DNA of 64,000 nt from Rhypophila decipiens (lineage: Eukaryota > Ascomycota > Sordariomycetes > Sordariales > Naviculisporaceae): positions 1 to 64,000 of the forward strand of contig MU858048.1 in NCBI GenBank assembly GCA_033297075.1, written 5' to 3'. The position numbers and the translations under genes were made by a program. Under the pieces are notes generated by a model. The model was not told where the DNA came from. It saw only the letters and a program-made list of their open reading frames with translations, and made no database searches. Below, piece by piece: positions 44,701-56,159 of the stretch. How positions within the stretch are numbered: position 1 is the stretch's first letter; each line of letters begins with the position of its first letter.

Positions 44701-46523
44701 AGAGCTGGCCGGCTGTCAAGCCTTCTCAACGTTCGCTCGTTGGCAATCGCATAGTCTTTGCTGAACAGCTTCTCGTGCACCCTCGGTGGAGGATTCAAGT
44801 CCCCACTTGGGCCTCCTATGCTGCGTCTCCTTTGTTCCACGTCCTCATGTGTCAAGTCCATTGCCTTGTCAAGAAGATTCTCGTAATCTGTGATGGTTGC
44901 CTTGAACTTGCGGTCGATTGTTGGAAAGCTCGGAGCCATAGAGCTGCGGGTCGGTCTCCGGGAGTTCATTGCGCCAACGGGCTGACCCCTGACCTGACCC
45001 GCACTCGCGATTCTGCGTATCGATCGTTTCGGTGGCAAGTTGGTAAACTGTGTTTTGTAGGGATCCGAAGGCATGATCAAGCCACGAAACCAACTCGCTG
45101 TCCTTTGGAAATGTGATTTGTGTTTTGGCGACTCGGGGGGATCTGTCTCGAAGGATTCATAATGCAAAGACTCCGTTCTCGAGAAAAATCCGTCATCTGA
45201 TTGCCGATTGTCCACCTGGGGAGCTTCCAACTCATTGGGAGGCGTAAGCTTCCTTTTACCTTCTAATGATTCCCAGTACGCAACGAGCTCAGACGTTGAC
45301 CGCCCACCGAGTGGTTTCTGTGGTGTAACTTCGCGGACAACGTTTTCGTCATCCAGAGAGGACCACCTGACTGTTCTCTGTATAGGCCGGCCACTGGGTG
45401 CTTGTCCCTCTAACGCCGAAAAATTCTTCATGCGTTGCCAAGCTTGTTGCTGCCCGTCCTGTTCCGATAGCTGACCTTGTGCGGGAGACACTTTCGAGGG
45501 ACTAGTGGGAACATACCGACTGGCTCCAGCCTGAGGTGTCGGAGACAGTCTAGAAGAGTACTGACTGGAACCATACAGGTCGTTTGAATCATGAGCACGG
45601 CTAGAAACCAGAGTGCGAGGCGGAGCTGGTCTCTGCACAGGGGTAGGAGAGTTGGCCGGGCTAGTTGAGCTTGGAAATACGACGACGTTATCTCTCTCCT
45701 CCTGTACTTCCAGCTCAGACGCCGTGAGATGTCTGACTTTGGATGGTGGGAAGAGGACCACCTCTGGGGCGGTGCTCTCCAGCCGGGCATCACCCTCTTC
45801 CGACATTGTGACTTGTTCAGCTGCGATCTGGGGCGGATTCAGCAAAGCCCGGATGTGCTCAGGATATTCAAAAGGAGGAATATTAGCGAGGGGCCCTACT
45901 TTTGATGTCCCGTCGCGGCCCTCCCGAACCGTCTCGAGACTGTGTGTCTTCTCGATTACAGGCCGAATCTTGACAGTTGACGTGCGGTCAGCGTGGTCGT
46001 GGGCGGAAACATTCGCTGGGGCCTTCCCGAGACCACGGTCCGTCAATACTCGGTTAGTGGAGTTCATTTCTTGCGCGCGGCGGCCGTGAGCTTCGAGTGG
46101 CAACCGGACCTCGTCGTCCTTGGTGGCCTTTTTCTCTGTCCCAGACACAGAGGTGCTCGTCAGGTTTCTTGGGGTATGAGCCGTGCCAACGCCAGACTTC
46201 TCATGTGTGGAATTCTGAGGATCGCCCTGTTCGGAATCGATGCGGGCTCCTGGTGGGGATTCTGTAGCTGGAGTTTGGCGCGTTGATTGATTGCCTCCGT
46301 TGTCGCTGGTGCCTACATTCGAGTCGCGAAAGCTCTCGGGAGGATTGACCATCACAGAGGATGGGGAATCACGATCGAGGGTCGGCAGGTGGGATGCTGA
46401 AAAATACGACAGAGCTTGCTTGTATTCCTTCCTCGCGTCGGGGGTAGCCACCGTAGCATCCTCACAGCGCGGGGGGCAATATGGAAAGGCTGCGTGATGA
46501 GGACAACAAGGAGAACCAGGCAT
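41706..46523 (-). CDS. MFS transporter with ~880-residue N-terminal tail; 42-nt intron or in-frame stop
   Basis: Twelve-span major facilitator protein with a very long cytosolic N-tail. The model complement(43623-46523, 41706-43580) gives 1591 residues. The start chosen is MPGSPCCPHHAAF; another ATG lies at 46580, and the frame stays open to 47048, which I treat as 5' UTR. Residues 1 to ~878 are Ser/Pro/charged low complexity. Membrane segments then follow: ATVACLSTALIGILVGMYAG (TM1), NVLFYLGLAIPTFFFWPLPL (TM2), HGRKPYILSSLALSMPLLFP (TM3), RAFMGLALGFASMNF (TM4), through TVLxx-like TM12, with DVRRHGGGMGVWLG after TM4. One TAG (43581-43583) interrupts the otherwise continuous frame between TM3 and TM4; a 42-nt GTAAGT..GATAG excision would remove it. 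I recall similar MFS proteins in Sordariomycetes; substrate unknown. Confidence 0.8.
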
Positions 46524-47442
46524 TTTGGCGATATGAACTGAAAGTTTGGGGCTCCCCCTGTTCGGGTGGTCACAATTCATCGCGGAGAGAGGTTGCAAGG
46601 ACAGATGATGAATAGTGAGAGATAATGGTGGCCGGAATCCAACAACGTCTACCGACCAGACACTGCCATTTGCGTCCGGCGGTGCGGACGAGCATGTATC
46701 CCGACCAATGCTGGAGGTCGTTTGATTGTGGATCGGAAGGATGATGCCAAAGAAAGTAGCTTGGAGAACGGTAGACGAATAAGTTAGGGACTGATACTGA
46801 CTAGGAACGATTGATGCGAGTAGGTAATGAGAGGAGATCTTCAACGAGGTTGATAACGCGGTGTGGGGAGGTAGAAAGTATGTCGAGCGGAAGAAACAAT
46901 GATGATGGCAGTGATAAGAGTCAATTGACGTAAGACTCAGATTTGTAGACGGAAGGAGGGCGGGAGGATGCCATTCTAGAGCTTGAATGCATCTCCGCAG
47001 CTGCCACCTTGAAGCCGATATGGGGCAGGCACGATCCAGGTTCGGCACTGCAACTGAGCAGGCTCGACCTAACTCCTGCTTATCTCGGGGCTGGTCACCT
47101 TGAACCCGTATTCAATATCGCCATGCAGAAAGTTCCCCGTAATGTGGTAAATTCAACAGCCAGGTCTGGCTTGATATTACCTGCTTCACTCCCATCAACT
47201 GTCTTGCAGAAATCCTTCTTCTGCTCGTCCTGTTACACCTGGACAACCCATGGTCCAAATTCAATAGCCCTAAAATGCCAGCTCCATTTTCCAGCAATGT
47301 CCCGATTGGCTTTATCTGCGAAAGCTGGACAAGATTAGCGTGGTGTGATGCCGTAGGGACATACTTCTCGGCATCAGGAAGAGTCCGGTCCTCTCAAGCC
47401 CCCAACATAATTTTCCTGCAATCGTCCTCATCCACAAGGCAA
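46524..47442. other. MFS 5' region and IMP3 3' flank
   Basis: A 919-bp interval between two minus-strand genes. The MFS reading frame stays open up to 47048, but that part is His/Ser/Leu-rich, without conserved pattern, and is treated as 5' UTR. Polypyrimidine/purine stretches occur near 46880-46920. Confidence 0.45.
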
Positions 47443-48391
47443 TCAAAGCAGTTCGAAATCGTCCACCTTGTCGCGGTATTTCATGATGTTCTGCTTGATC
47501 TTGCTTCCCACGGACCATGTGACAAAGTCCTCCATACTTCGCGTGACCAGAAAGGCCGGATCTCTGACCTCCTCAACACCCACACGGACGTGCCCTTGCT
47601 CGATGAATTTGGTGGCAGCTTGAACCGTCTCGGCCATGCGTAGTCTGCGGCTCTATGTTAGGGAGGGTGACGTTCAAATAGTCCGCTTGTCCAAAAAAGG
47701 ACAAAACCTACCTTGTCATGACAACGGGCAGCCTCCTCCTTGCCATTGCTGATACTGTGACATTGTGTTCCACCTGTGATAGTTTTGACTTGGACTGCGG
47801 TAGTGAAAGTCGTACGTCAGTTAAAGATCCCTAGGCATCAGCCGCGAGCCCGAGAAACTTACTGATAATATCCCCATGTCGTAGAGCTTGTCGAGAAGCA
47901 GAGTCTCGTGTTTCCTCCGGACTTCATTGTCCGGCGGGAGAAGCTGGAAGTCCAGCAAATCAGTTGGATGCAGAGATAAACTCGAGCGTTTTTCAACCTA
48001 CACTCAGGCGATGGGCGAGTTGCCTCAACGACTAAACCAGTTTGTTAGCTTGCCATGAACCAAACGAATCCCATGATTTAGAAACCACTTACGCCACATA
48101 ATCTGTTGTATTTGTGCTATTGGATAAAATTAGCAAAGTCTGAATGAAGTTTTGGCCAGACACTCAGGACGCAGTTCGAAAGTCAGAGAGAGTCGTACAT
48201 AGTCTTCTGGCTTCTGGATCATATACCGCCTGTATATTTCATCAGCAAAAAGATGCCATAATCCAAGAAATCAGGGTTTTGCTTTCTCACCTCGCAACAT
48301 CGTGATCTCGGTGGTTGTTGTCTTGCTTGTAATTGATAAAGTCGGTCTTGCGGAGGAGCTTTTGCTCCGAGTATTTGAGTTTGCGGACCAT
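47443..48391 (-). CDS. IMP3: U3 snoRNP protein Imp3 (S4 domain)
   Basis: Component of the SSU processome that, with Mpp10 and Imp4, helps U3 snoRNA pair to pre-rRNA in the nucleolus. Seven exons: complement(48291-48391, 48199-48229, 48093-48116, 48002-48031, 47863-47943, 47712-47794, 47443-47644), giving 183 residues, the same length as the yeast protein as I know it. It starts [18 protein letters not shown]; then come [20 protein letters not shown] and [19 protein letters not shown], the [18 protein letters not shown] block, and an S4 RNA-binding domain with [19 protein letters not shown] and [10 protein letters not shown]. It ends DDFELL. Exons of 31, 24 and 30 nt are all required to keep family continuity. 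It shares a 439-bp divergent promoter with uS13m. Confidence 0.94.
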
Positions 48392-48830
48392 TGTAAGATA
48401 TATCCAGTTGTGGAAGTACAAGAAGAAGTGTTAGAATCGATCGATCAGTTTAGTCCTGCTCAAATAGTTCCGTGGTGGTAAATCGATGAACGTGTTCCTC
48501 GATGAGCGCGTCGATGGGTATCGAATTGATAGTGAGTTGCAGCCGTTTAGAAATTCTCGAGATAAAAATCGAACCCCACATGCACTTCCCTCTCATCCCT
48601 GTCCCGACAAGGTTTCGGCCGATTGCCAAGCTTATGGCCAGCCTCGCACCGTGTCCGCACTGTACGGCAGGATGGGTCCCAACTGTGTGGCAGGCAAGTT
48701 CAGTCCGGCAGCGCGAAAAGAAATGTTCCGCCCAAACGTCACAGACGACGACGACGCCGACGAACAACATCGCGGTCTGCGGAGTATGCTATTGTGTTCA
48801 AGGTGATATTCTGTCAGGATCTGAGACAAA
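48392..48830. promoter_or_regulatory. Divergent promoter region IMP3 / uS13m
   Basis: A 439-bp interval between two ribosome-related genes reading outward. No third gene is supported; the short overlapping frames here are not conserved-looking. Co-regulation of cytosolic and mitochondrial ribosome genes from one region is inference. Confidence 0.5.
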
Positions 48831-49312
48831 ATGGTACGCACCTCTCCTCCCTCAAACTCTGCTTGACCACCAGTTGCTAACATGCATCAAGGTGCAAATT
48901 CTAGGGGTCAACTTTCACGAGCTGAAGCTCGTCAAGGTGCGACTCAATCGTCCGATGCAACTGCCAGCCCCCAAATCCTGACATTTAATCCCTGTTATAG
49001 AAAGCTCTAGAGACCTTCTACGCCCTTGGCCCAAGAACATCCGAACGCATCCTCGCAAAGCACTACATCCACCCACGAGCAAAGATGGGCTCGCTCGCGC
49101 CCAAGACGGTCACGGCACTCACGGCGGAATTGTCAACCATGAAGATAGAAAACGACGCGCGGAAAGAAGTACAAGACAATATCAAGCGGTTGCGTGACAT
49201 GGGCACGTACCGTGGTAAGCGTCATGGTCAGAACTTGCCGGTGCGCGGACAACGGACGAGGACACAGATCTGGACCGCGAGGAAACTCAACAAGATCGAG
49301 CGGAGGGGTTGA
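48831..49312 (+). CDS. SWS2: Mitochondrial small-subunit ribosomal protein uS13m
   Basis: S13-family protein of the mitochondrial ribosome (yeast Sws2), at the subunit interface of the head. Exons 48831-48833, 48892-48936 and 49001-49312 give 119 residues. The first coding exon is just the start codon ATG, followed by donor GTACGC; exon 2 encodes VQILGVNFHELKLVK; exon 3 begins KALETFYALGPRTSERIL. Family motifs are the helix-turn-helix region KTVTALTAELSTMKIENDAR, then RLRDMGTYRGKRHGQNLPVRG and QRTRTQIWTARKLN. The C-terminus KIERRG is typical. No separate targeting peptide is obvious beyond the short N-terminus, as in other fungal uS13m. Introns are 58 and 64 nt. Confidence 0.94.
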
Positions 49313-49646
49313 AGTGTGGGATCAAGACGTTGACGGCTGGCTTTGTGGAGAGACTCTGGAGTTCGATACCAGAGGGAAGGGGACTTGCATACCAGGAGGA
49401 CAGAAATATAAGCTGCCTCGTTTTACCAGGCTCCCGGTCGGATATACGGTTGCGATGTTGTACGATACATTGAGATTTGCGTCTCGGGCTTTGATGTTAC
49501 AGTTCATCAGAGTACACGCAGACAAACTATCAGATGGGACGGAAGATACCCGCTCCCGGCCGAAAATCTATCTAAATTCGTGTATAAAGAACGAGAAATA
49601 TATATATACTACATCCACTTCAACAAGAGAAAAATGACAACCATGT
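49313..49646. other. Convergent intergenic region, uS13m / dipeptidase
   Basis: A 334-bp gap between converging genes, expected to hold both 3' UTRs; nothing else seen. Confidence 0.5.
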
Positions 49647-51207
49647 TCAAATCTCATGGGACTGAAGCATCTGTCCCCATGAATTGGATTCCCCGTCCCA
49701 CATCTTCGGCAGATCGTCCTCCAGCACCGGTGTCCCGGCCGCTTGAAGTTCAGCAGCGACCTCCTCGACGTCCTTCCACACACGCAGTACATTCGCACCC
49801 GCAACCTTGGCAGCATCCTCGTCACTGACACCGCGCTTCAACATCTCGGCCACAAGAGCCGGGTAAAAAGACACATCATCCAAGCCCTTGGGGGTACTCT
49901 GGATCCCATCAAAGTCACTCCCAAACCCAACATGATCAAACCCGATCAAGTTCCCAATATGCAAAATATGAGTGACCACATGTTCCAACGTCGAATTGGC
50001 AGGATAAAAATCAGGGATTCCGTCCTCGCGGTCGGGATTAGCCACGCACGAGACGAAATCGGGTGAAAAGTTGACCATCACGAGCGAATTAGTCTTCTTG
50101 ACAAGCTCGAGCACGTGGTCGGGTACGTTGCGAGGGTGCGGGCAGATGCTATACGCGCTCGAGTGGCTGAAGATGACGGGCGCCTTGCTGCTTTTCCACT
50201 TTTTGCCGCTACCGCCGAGAACATCGACCATGGTGTCGACGCTCGTGTGGGACAGGTCAACCATCATGCCGATGCGATTCATCTCGTGGATGAGAGCCTG
50301 GCCGTCGGGACTGACGCCTCCCCATTGCGCGGGTGCTTTTCGGAAGGGGTTCTCCCAGAGCGCTGCGTCAGCGTACTTGTTTCCGCAGTTGTGCGTCAGG
50401 GTCACGTACCGCACCCCGAGCGCGTGGTAATTCCGCAGGTTGGCGGCCGAGTTTCCGATCTGGTGGAGACCTTCTACTCCCAGAGGTGAGATCAACTGGC
50501 CTTTCTTGAAGGCTGATAGGGCGTTGCTGCTGTCCACGGGGGAGGGTGAGAAGTCCTTTGGGTAGGCGGCTTTGAGACGAGATACCAGGTCGATTTGTTG
50601 GTAGGTTGCTTGCACAGTGGAGGCGTAGTTTCCATCTGTGTAATCCTGCCCTTTCTCGGGACACGGCCAGAAGACGCTCCAGAAGGCTCCGCCGTTCATC
50701 CCGGCCTGCAGCCGGGGCAGGTCAACATGGTACATGAGACCGCCCTCTTCAAAGGGCTTTTTAAAGCTTTCATTGTAGATGTGGTTGTTGAAAGCGAACC
50801 TGAGAAGAATAGGGAGGTCGTTGTGTCCGTCTAGTTGTCTTGGGTTAGTGAAATGCTCGTCCGAATTCTGATTCTGGAGGGGGTCTTCTGATGAGATGTA
50901 GGAAGGTGGGATTACCAATGAGAGGAGTCTCGGTCAAGATCTGTTTGACACGTTCGTCAATGGACTCTGGCTTGGCTGAGGAGCTGTCCTTGTCAAGGAA
51001 CTTGCTGGCACAGTACTGGCTTGCCGGCCGAAGAAACAGCAAGCTTAGTATCAACACTGAGAAAAGGGCACAGAGGCGAAAGGAACGTGCTCTCCGGTTG
51101 TTGATGGCGGCCTTGGTTGTCTCATCCACAATGGGGGCACTCAGGTTCTCATCATCGCCGTTCACCGAGGTGTAACGACCCCTTTCTTGATTAACAGTCT
51201 CTTTCAT
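49647..51207 (-). CDS. Membrane dipeptidase (renal dipeptidase family, M19)
   Basis: Zinc metallopeptidase of family M19, hydrolysing dipeptides. Exons complement(50916-51207, 49647-50830) with an 85-nt intron give 491 residues. A cytosolic N-terminus is followed by a single membrane anchor at about residues 42-60 (RLCALFSVLILSLLFLRP), so a type II topology is expected, with the catalytic domain in the vacuole, ER lumen or outside. Zinc ligands: the HxD motif D-G-H-N-D at residues 98-102 (codon 98 is split by the intron), bridging Glu in LGVEGLHQIG, His in LTHNCGNKYADA, and His in MVDLSHTS. Also present are CPHPRNVPD and FGSDFDG, which bind substrate in relatives. No active-site residue appears lost. 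Confidence 0.93.
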
Positions 51208-52319
51208 TGCTAGAAACAGATCCTTTCATCCGAACAATCGTGATAAACGGGTCTTGATAGGTTGCATGAGATGAGTTGTCACAACTTCACAGTAAGCGCA
51301 CGAGGGATCGGTTCCGCGAAGGTTGCCCGGAAATGATGGTGCCAAGTCAGCCCTGTCCGGATGTAACTAGCAGCCCGGGAACCATGGAAACGTGGGATGA
51401 TGGAATCGCCGTAATGTCGTATTATATGCCCATGGCTAGGCACAATTACATCGTCTCCTGAGCAAGTCGTCGGGGAGAGAAATCATTCAGGGAGATCAAG
51501 GATGAAAACCAATGGGGATTCTACCGATCATAGGTGAGTATCAAGCGCTCAATGGCTGTTGATACTTTGTACAAAACATCACGGTATGACGGCATGTGGT
51601 GATCGTAATCCGTACGGCCTCCAACCTAGCATGACAAACCCCTAAATTACCCCGTATTTTTCTTAGTGCAGGACCGTCCCATCTGTCCCGATGTCCACCT
51701 TCCAGCTGGGCATCGCCATGACGGAAAGTGGATCCCTTGTAGCGGCCGATTCCCTCAGCTTCTCGCTGTTCGCAGCGCAACCGGGGCCAATGAAACACAT
51801 CTTTACCTTGTAGCTTTGTACCCGTTCTTGCCCCGGGACGTTGAAGCCCAAGTTCTTCTTGCCTGTCAAACTTTTGAACTGGGATTTTCTTGGTCCAACG
51901 TTCTCCATTGTGGTCATCTCGTCTTTTATGCCCTTCCTGCGCTCATTTTGACATCTGAAACCAAGCTCGCTGTTCCTTGCTTTTCGACCCCTTTTCACCA
52001 TCACGTATCCCCTGGCTAGACCTAGACCCTCCCGGTGTCAAGCGTCAACACACTAAACTCCGGTGGCTTACCCTGCAGCACATGAACACCGTCCCAACCG
52101 CCAGCCAAGATTCCGTCTGCCACAGCCTCAAGCGAAGCGACGCAAACTTTTGGCTTCCCCTGCATTTTCAACTGCAAACAGCCTTCACTCTGGACAACAG
52201 CCCAAGTCGTCACTACATAGACATCGGCATTCAACTCAGGAATCAATTACCTCCCTCTCTCTACCCTCCGGATCTGCGACTTGATCTTATTGCGACTGCG
52301 ACCAACATATAGGTGCACC
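51208..52319. other. Divergent region dipeptidase / RGD2
   Basis: A 1.1-kb interval between outward-reading genes. Overlapping plus (51666-52019) and minus (51663-52004) frames are present, but neither shows a domain, signal peptide or transmembrane pattern, so no gene is called. Confidence 0.45.
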
Positions 52320-55119
52320 ATGCCAGGTTTCGCGGATTCTTTCTGGTCGAATGACTACGCCGCAGGTTCGTGAAGCCACCGCGCGGCCACGGGCCGATGT
52401 GTCGGTCGCATGGAGACCAGAATGCTAACCTAAAATTCGATATACACAGGGCTGGGCGTTCTGTTTGGCAAGCTCCAGCAGGGTGTCATCGAGAATCGAC
52501 AAGTCCTGACGGTAGCTCGGATGCGCGCCGAGGCCGAAGACGTCTACGGACAGCGATTAGCCGACATCACGCCCCAGGTGGATAAAATACAAGGCGGGTT
52601 TGGTCGCGACGATGGGGCCAGCGTCCGGAAGGTACGGCAACATCTCGGCTGAACTTTAATGGGCCTGCTCTAACTTTATTTCCACAGGCTTACGACGGTG
52701 TTCGGATCGAGATGGAAGAAGCTGCCAAAAACCACAAGAAGATCGCCCAAAACATCCGAGACCTGGTGGTGAACCCATTCTCGCGTTGGTGTGAGGCACA
52801 CGAATCCCGGATCCAAGACTCGCAGGATGAGCTCCAAACACGGATCAAGCTACACGACAAGCAGGCCGAGGTGGTCAAGAAGCTGCGAAGCACCTATTTC
52901 AACAAATGTCGCCTGCTCGAAGATTTGGAAGAGGAGAACAAGCTTGCCTTTCAGGATCCCGAGACAAGCCCAAAGCCGAAGCAACCAATCCCTGAAATCA
53001 AGGTCGAGCCCCACATTGACGAGCCAGAGGAGGAAGAGGAGGAACCCTACGAGATTGGCGACGAGACGTACTCCCCAGAAGAAGTCAAGAAGATCATCGC
53101 CCACATGTTGAATAACATAAAGATGGGAGAGACCAAGGTACCGATCCTGGGAACATACCAAAATACGTCGGCAGGATCGGACATCGTCGAGTATCTGCAG
53201 CGAAATATGGGCTCATCGAGTGTCAGCTATGCTGAGAGAATTGGCCAGGATCTGATAACACATGGGTTCCTACGTCTGATTGGAAACGTCGGCAGCACAT
53301 TTGCCAACAGCTCCAAGATGAATTACCAATGGCGACCGAAGGCTTTCAAGATGGCTGGTGTCCCAGAGAAGAAGGTGCCACTTTCGCGAACATTCTCTCT
53401 TCCCACGACGGGGTCAGATGGAGCAGATTCTCCTGTGGTCGGGACAGTCGCCGAATATCTTCAGAACTGGAACGTCCTAAACACTGCGCGACCAAACGAG
53501 ACCCCCGCAGAACGAATGCGCCGGGAAGCTCGGGAAGCAGATGATAGGTACAAGACAGCAGTCAAGAAGCTTGATGAAATGCGCTGTGAGCTGGAAGAGG
53601 CCATCTTTGTTCATCTCAAGTTCCTTGAGCGCTGCGAACTCGACAGGCTAAAGGCCATCAAGACGGTTGTGCTGGATTTCTCTGGAACCATCAGCAATGT
53701 GATTCCCAGCTTGCAGTCGACCGTCGACAACATGATGCTCTTCCAGGAGACTGTCCAGCCTGTCGGCGATCTCCGTTACCTCTTGGAAAACTACCGCACG
53801 GGTGGTTTTGCCCCCAAGGTGGTAACCTACGAGAACTACTACAACAAGGTCGATGAGCAAACATTTGGTGTCGACTTGGAGGCACGCGCGCGTGCTGACA
53901 AGAAGCGTGTTCCCATAATCGTCACGACCCTACTCACTTATCTTGACCATCACTACCCGGATCTTGAAGGCGACGAAGCTAGACGTGGGGTCTGGCTTCA
54001 CGACGTACCACTTACCCAAACCCACAAGCTTAGGAACAGAATCAACGACGGCAAGCCCCCGGCCCTGGAAGTGTTTGCCGAGTTCGATGTTGCTACTGTG
54101 GCAAGTCTGTTGAAACTGTATCTGCTGGAGCTGCCTGGTGCGTATTTCCACTCTGACAGAGCCCCTTGCGCTTGAAGATGTTGACTAACACGTTACTAGA
54201 CTCTTTGGTATCATCGCACGTCTATGAAATCATTCGCACTATCTACAACACGCCGACCGCAGATACGGGCGATGCAGCTCGTGTTCCGGTTCTGCAACAG
54301 ACGCTATCCCAGCTCCGGTTGACTAACATCGCAACCCTGGACGCCTGTATGAACCATTTCACCCGCCTAATCGATCTCACCTCAGCAGATGAGGAGTACA
54401 TCGCCAAACTCGCGACTAACCTTGCACCATGCATTTTGCGCCCCCGCCAACAAACGTCGCTAACAATGGAGGAGAAGCATTCTTACCGCTTGATCCGGGA
54501 TCTCTTCGCGAATAAGGATGCCATCTTCAGCGAGCTCAAGCGTATGTCGACCATGGGTGCGTCTGCTGCGGTCAGTGCGCCGACCAACCGTCCCCGTGCT
54601 ATTTCCACGGATGAGAGCAACCGCAAAGCTCACATGGAGGAGCGCACGCGAGCTCTGCTGGAAAAGTCGGGCGGCAGCCGAAGCCGTGCCACATCGCCCG
54701 CTCCTAGCCCTCGAGGTCACCGCCGCGATAAGAGCTCTGGCGGTGCTGAGACTAGATTCCCGGTAGCCCCCAGCATCACCAGCCCTACCGCTCATGCGAA
54801 GCGGCAGAGCATGGGCCCGGTGCTCCCGAAGCGGACGTCTCTTGAGGTTCCAGACGAAGTGGGCATGGGCCTCACTCATCCTGCCGACGGACATTACAAC
54901 GGCGCTATCGCGACTAGCACAGTGCCCGAGCACCCTGCGGCTGCCAAGATTGAGAATGAGAGCCTGCTAGAGAAGCGCAACAGCCTGGGCCGAAGTGGGG
55001 CCCGTTTCGTGAGTGGCCGTCGCGTCCCGGCGGCTGCAGCGGCAGCGGATGGTGCGCCAACTGGGCAAGCTCCTGCGCATTCTGGAGTAACGCTGGTAGA
55101 TGCCCCCATGGATTACTAG
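52320..55119 (+). CDS. RGD2: Rgd2-type RhoGAP (F-BAR, DEP, RhoGAP)
   Basis: Membrane-binding Rho-family GTPase regulator, related to yeast Rgd2 (Cdc42/Rho5 GAP). Exons 52320-52365, 52450-52631, 52688-54137 and 54200-55119 give 865 residues. It begins MPGFADSFWSNDYAAGLGVLFGKLQQG, the F-BAR/FCH start. F-BAR helices appear before (about 1-165) and after (about 345-450) a DEP domain (about 205-295, GSDIVEYLQRN ... GFLRLIGN), so the DEP is nested within the F-BAR, the Rgd2 layout. RhoGAP spans about 500-665 (RGVWLHDVPLTQTHKLRNRI, LLKLYLLELPDSLVSSHVYE, LAPCILRPR). The usual GxxR arginine finger is GVWLHD. The Ser/Arg-rich C-tail looks disordered. The intron at 54138 joins ELP to DSLV in frame. Confidence 0.93.
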
Positions 55120-56159
55120 TAGTTCGATCTGTGGCAGTGGAGTTTTCATATGAGTGTAATAAACGGAATGGAGGATAGGTAATTAGTTGACTTGAGGATA
55201 GGGCGATTGGAACAGGTTATTTGGTGTACAAAAACGGTCCGAGACTTTTGAAAGGCTGTGCTATTGTTATTTTTGACATGACCCTTGAAATGACACGGAG
55301 GATTTTGGTTGAATCTTGGGTTCTTTTTGACTTTTCCTTGTTTCTTTCCCCTTTCTTGTTTGTGATTTTGACTATGCTGGTTTGGGGGGTTGAGGATAGC
55401 GATGATATCAGTTCGGTCAGAGGGGGATTAAATGGAGCTGTAAAGAGTAGATGGAATATACCTTAACTGTATATTAGTTAGATATTTCTTTCGCCTTGCG
55501 GTTCTTTTGGTCTTTACAACCAGGATGGAAAGCCTTGGGTCTGTAACCTATCTCACAAGTGTGTGGTGAAGTAGGCTGGAGTAGTCTAATCAAGTCGTTT
55601 ATCAGTATCCCAGCCATAAGTGGCAGATATATACGACAGATTTACGACATGACTATCGGGTATCTTGCAGAGACGAGGCTACCCCTACAATATTGCTTCT
55701 TGATGTTGTATTTTTCATTTGAATGGTGATGAACTGGGATCCAACTGCATACCTTAAGGGAGGAAAGTGACGACCAACACGCCTTGGTCAGGGGTTTCTA
55801 AAGTGCCTGCCTGAGGAATGCATGTGATGTCAAATCCCTAAAAACATACAAGAGCTTGAGCTTTTCTGCAGTTGTGTCTATCTCTTGGTCTTCTTTTTTC
55901 GTCTTTCTCTTGTCGTGGTTGTAATATATGTAGCTCCGAGATCGCTTGTTCGGAGGTATCGGCTTGTTCCTAGCCGCTTCTAGCCACTCACCCCCGGTCT
56001 CCGGTTTGTGGCCCGCCCCGAACCGCACCGTTACAAGTGCCCAGCCCGGATCTCAACGCCTTCCATTCTCTTCATCACCAAAACACCGGACCCAACTGCC
56101 GGTAAGTGTAGTCGATAAATCTTGGCAAGGTCTCTGAGCGAGACGTTTTGGTGGACAAG
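55120..56159. other. Intergenic region RGD2 / DHA2 transporter
   Basis: About 1 kb in tandem orientation. A possible 5' UTR donor (GGTAAGTG near 56100) precedes the transporter start; no gene is supported. Confidence 0.45.

Noticed and set aside
46581..47048. Upstream extension of the MFS protein to 47048
   Set aside because: The open frame continues, but it is His/Ser/Leu-rich and unlike the rest of the tail; an ATG at 46523 (or 46580) gives a more protein-like start. Kept as 5' UTR.
51666..52019. 117-residue plus-strand frame and its antisense partner
   Set aside because: Lies in the promoter interval of RGD2; no family resemblance and mutual overlap of two frames suggests chance.
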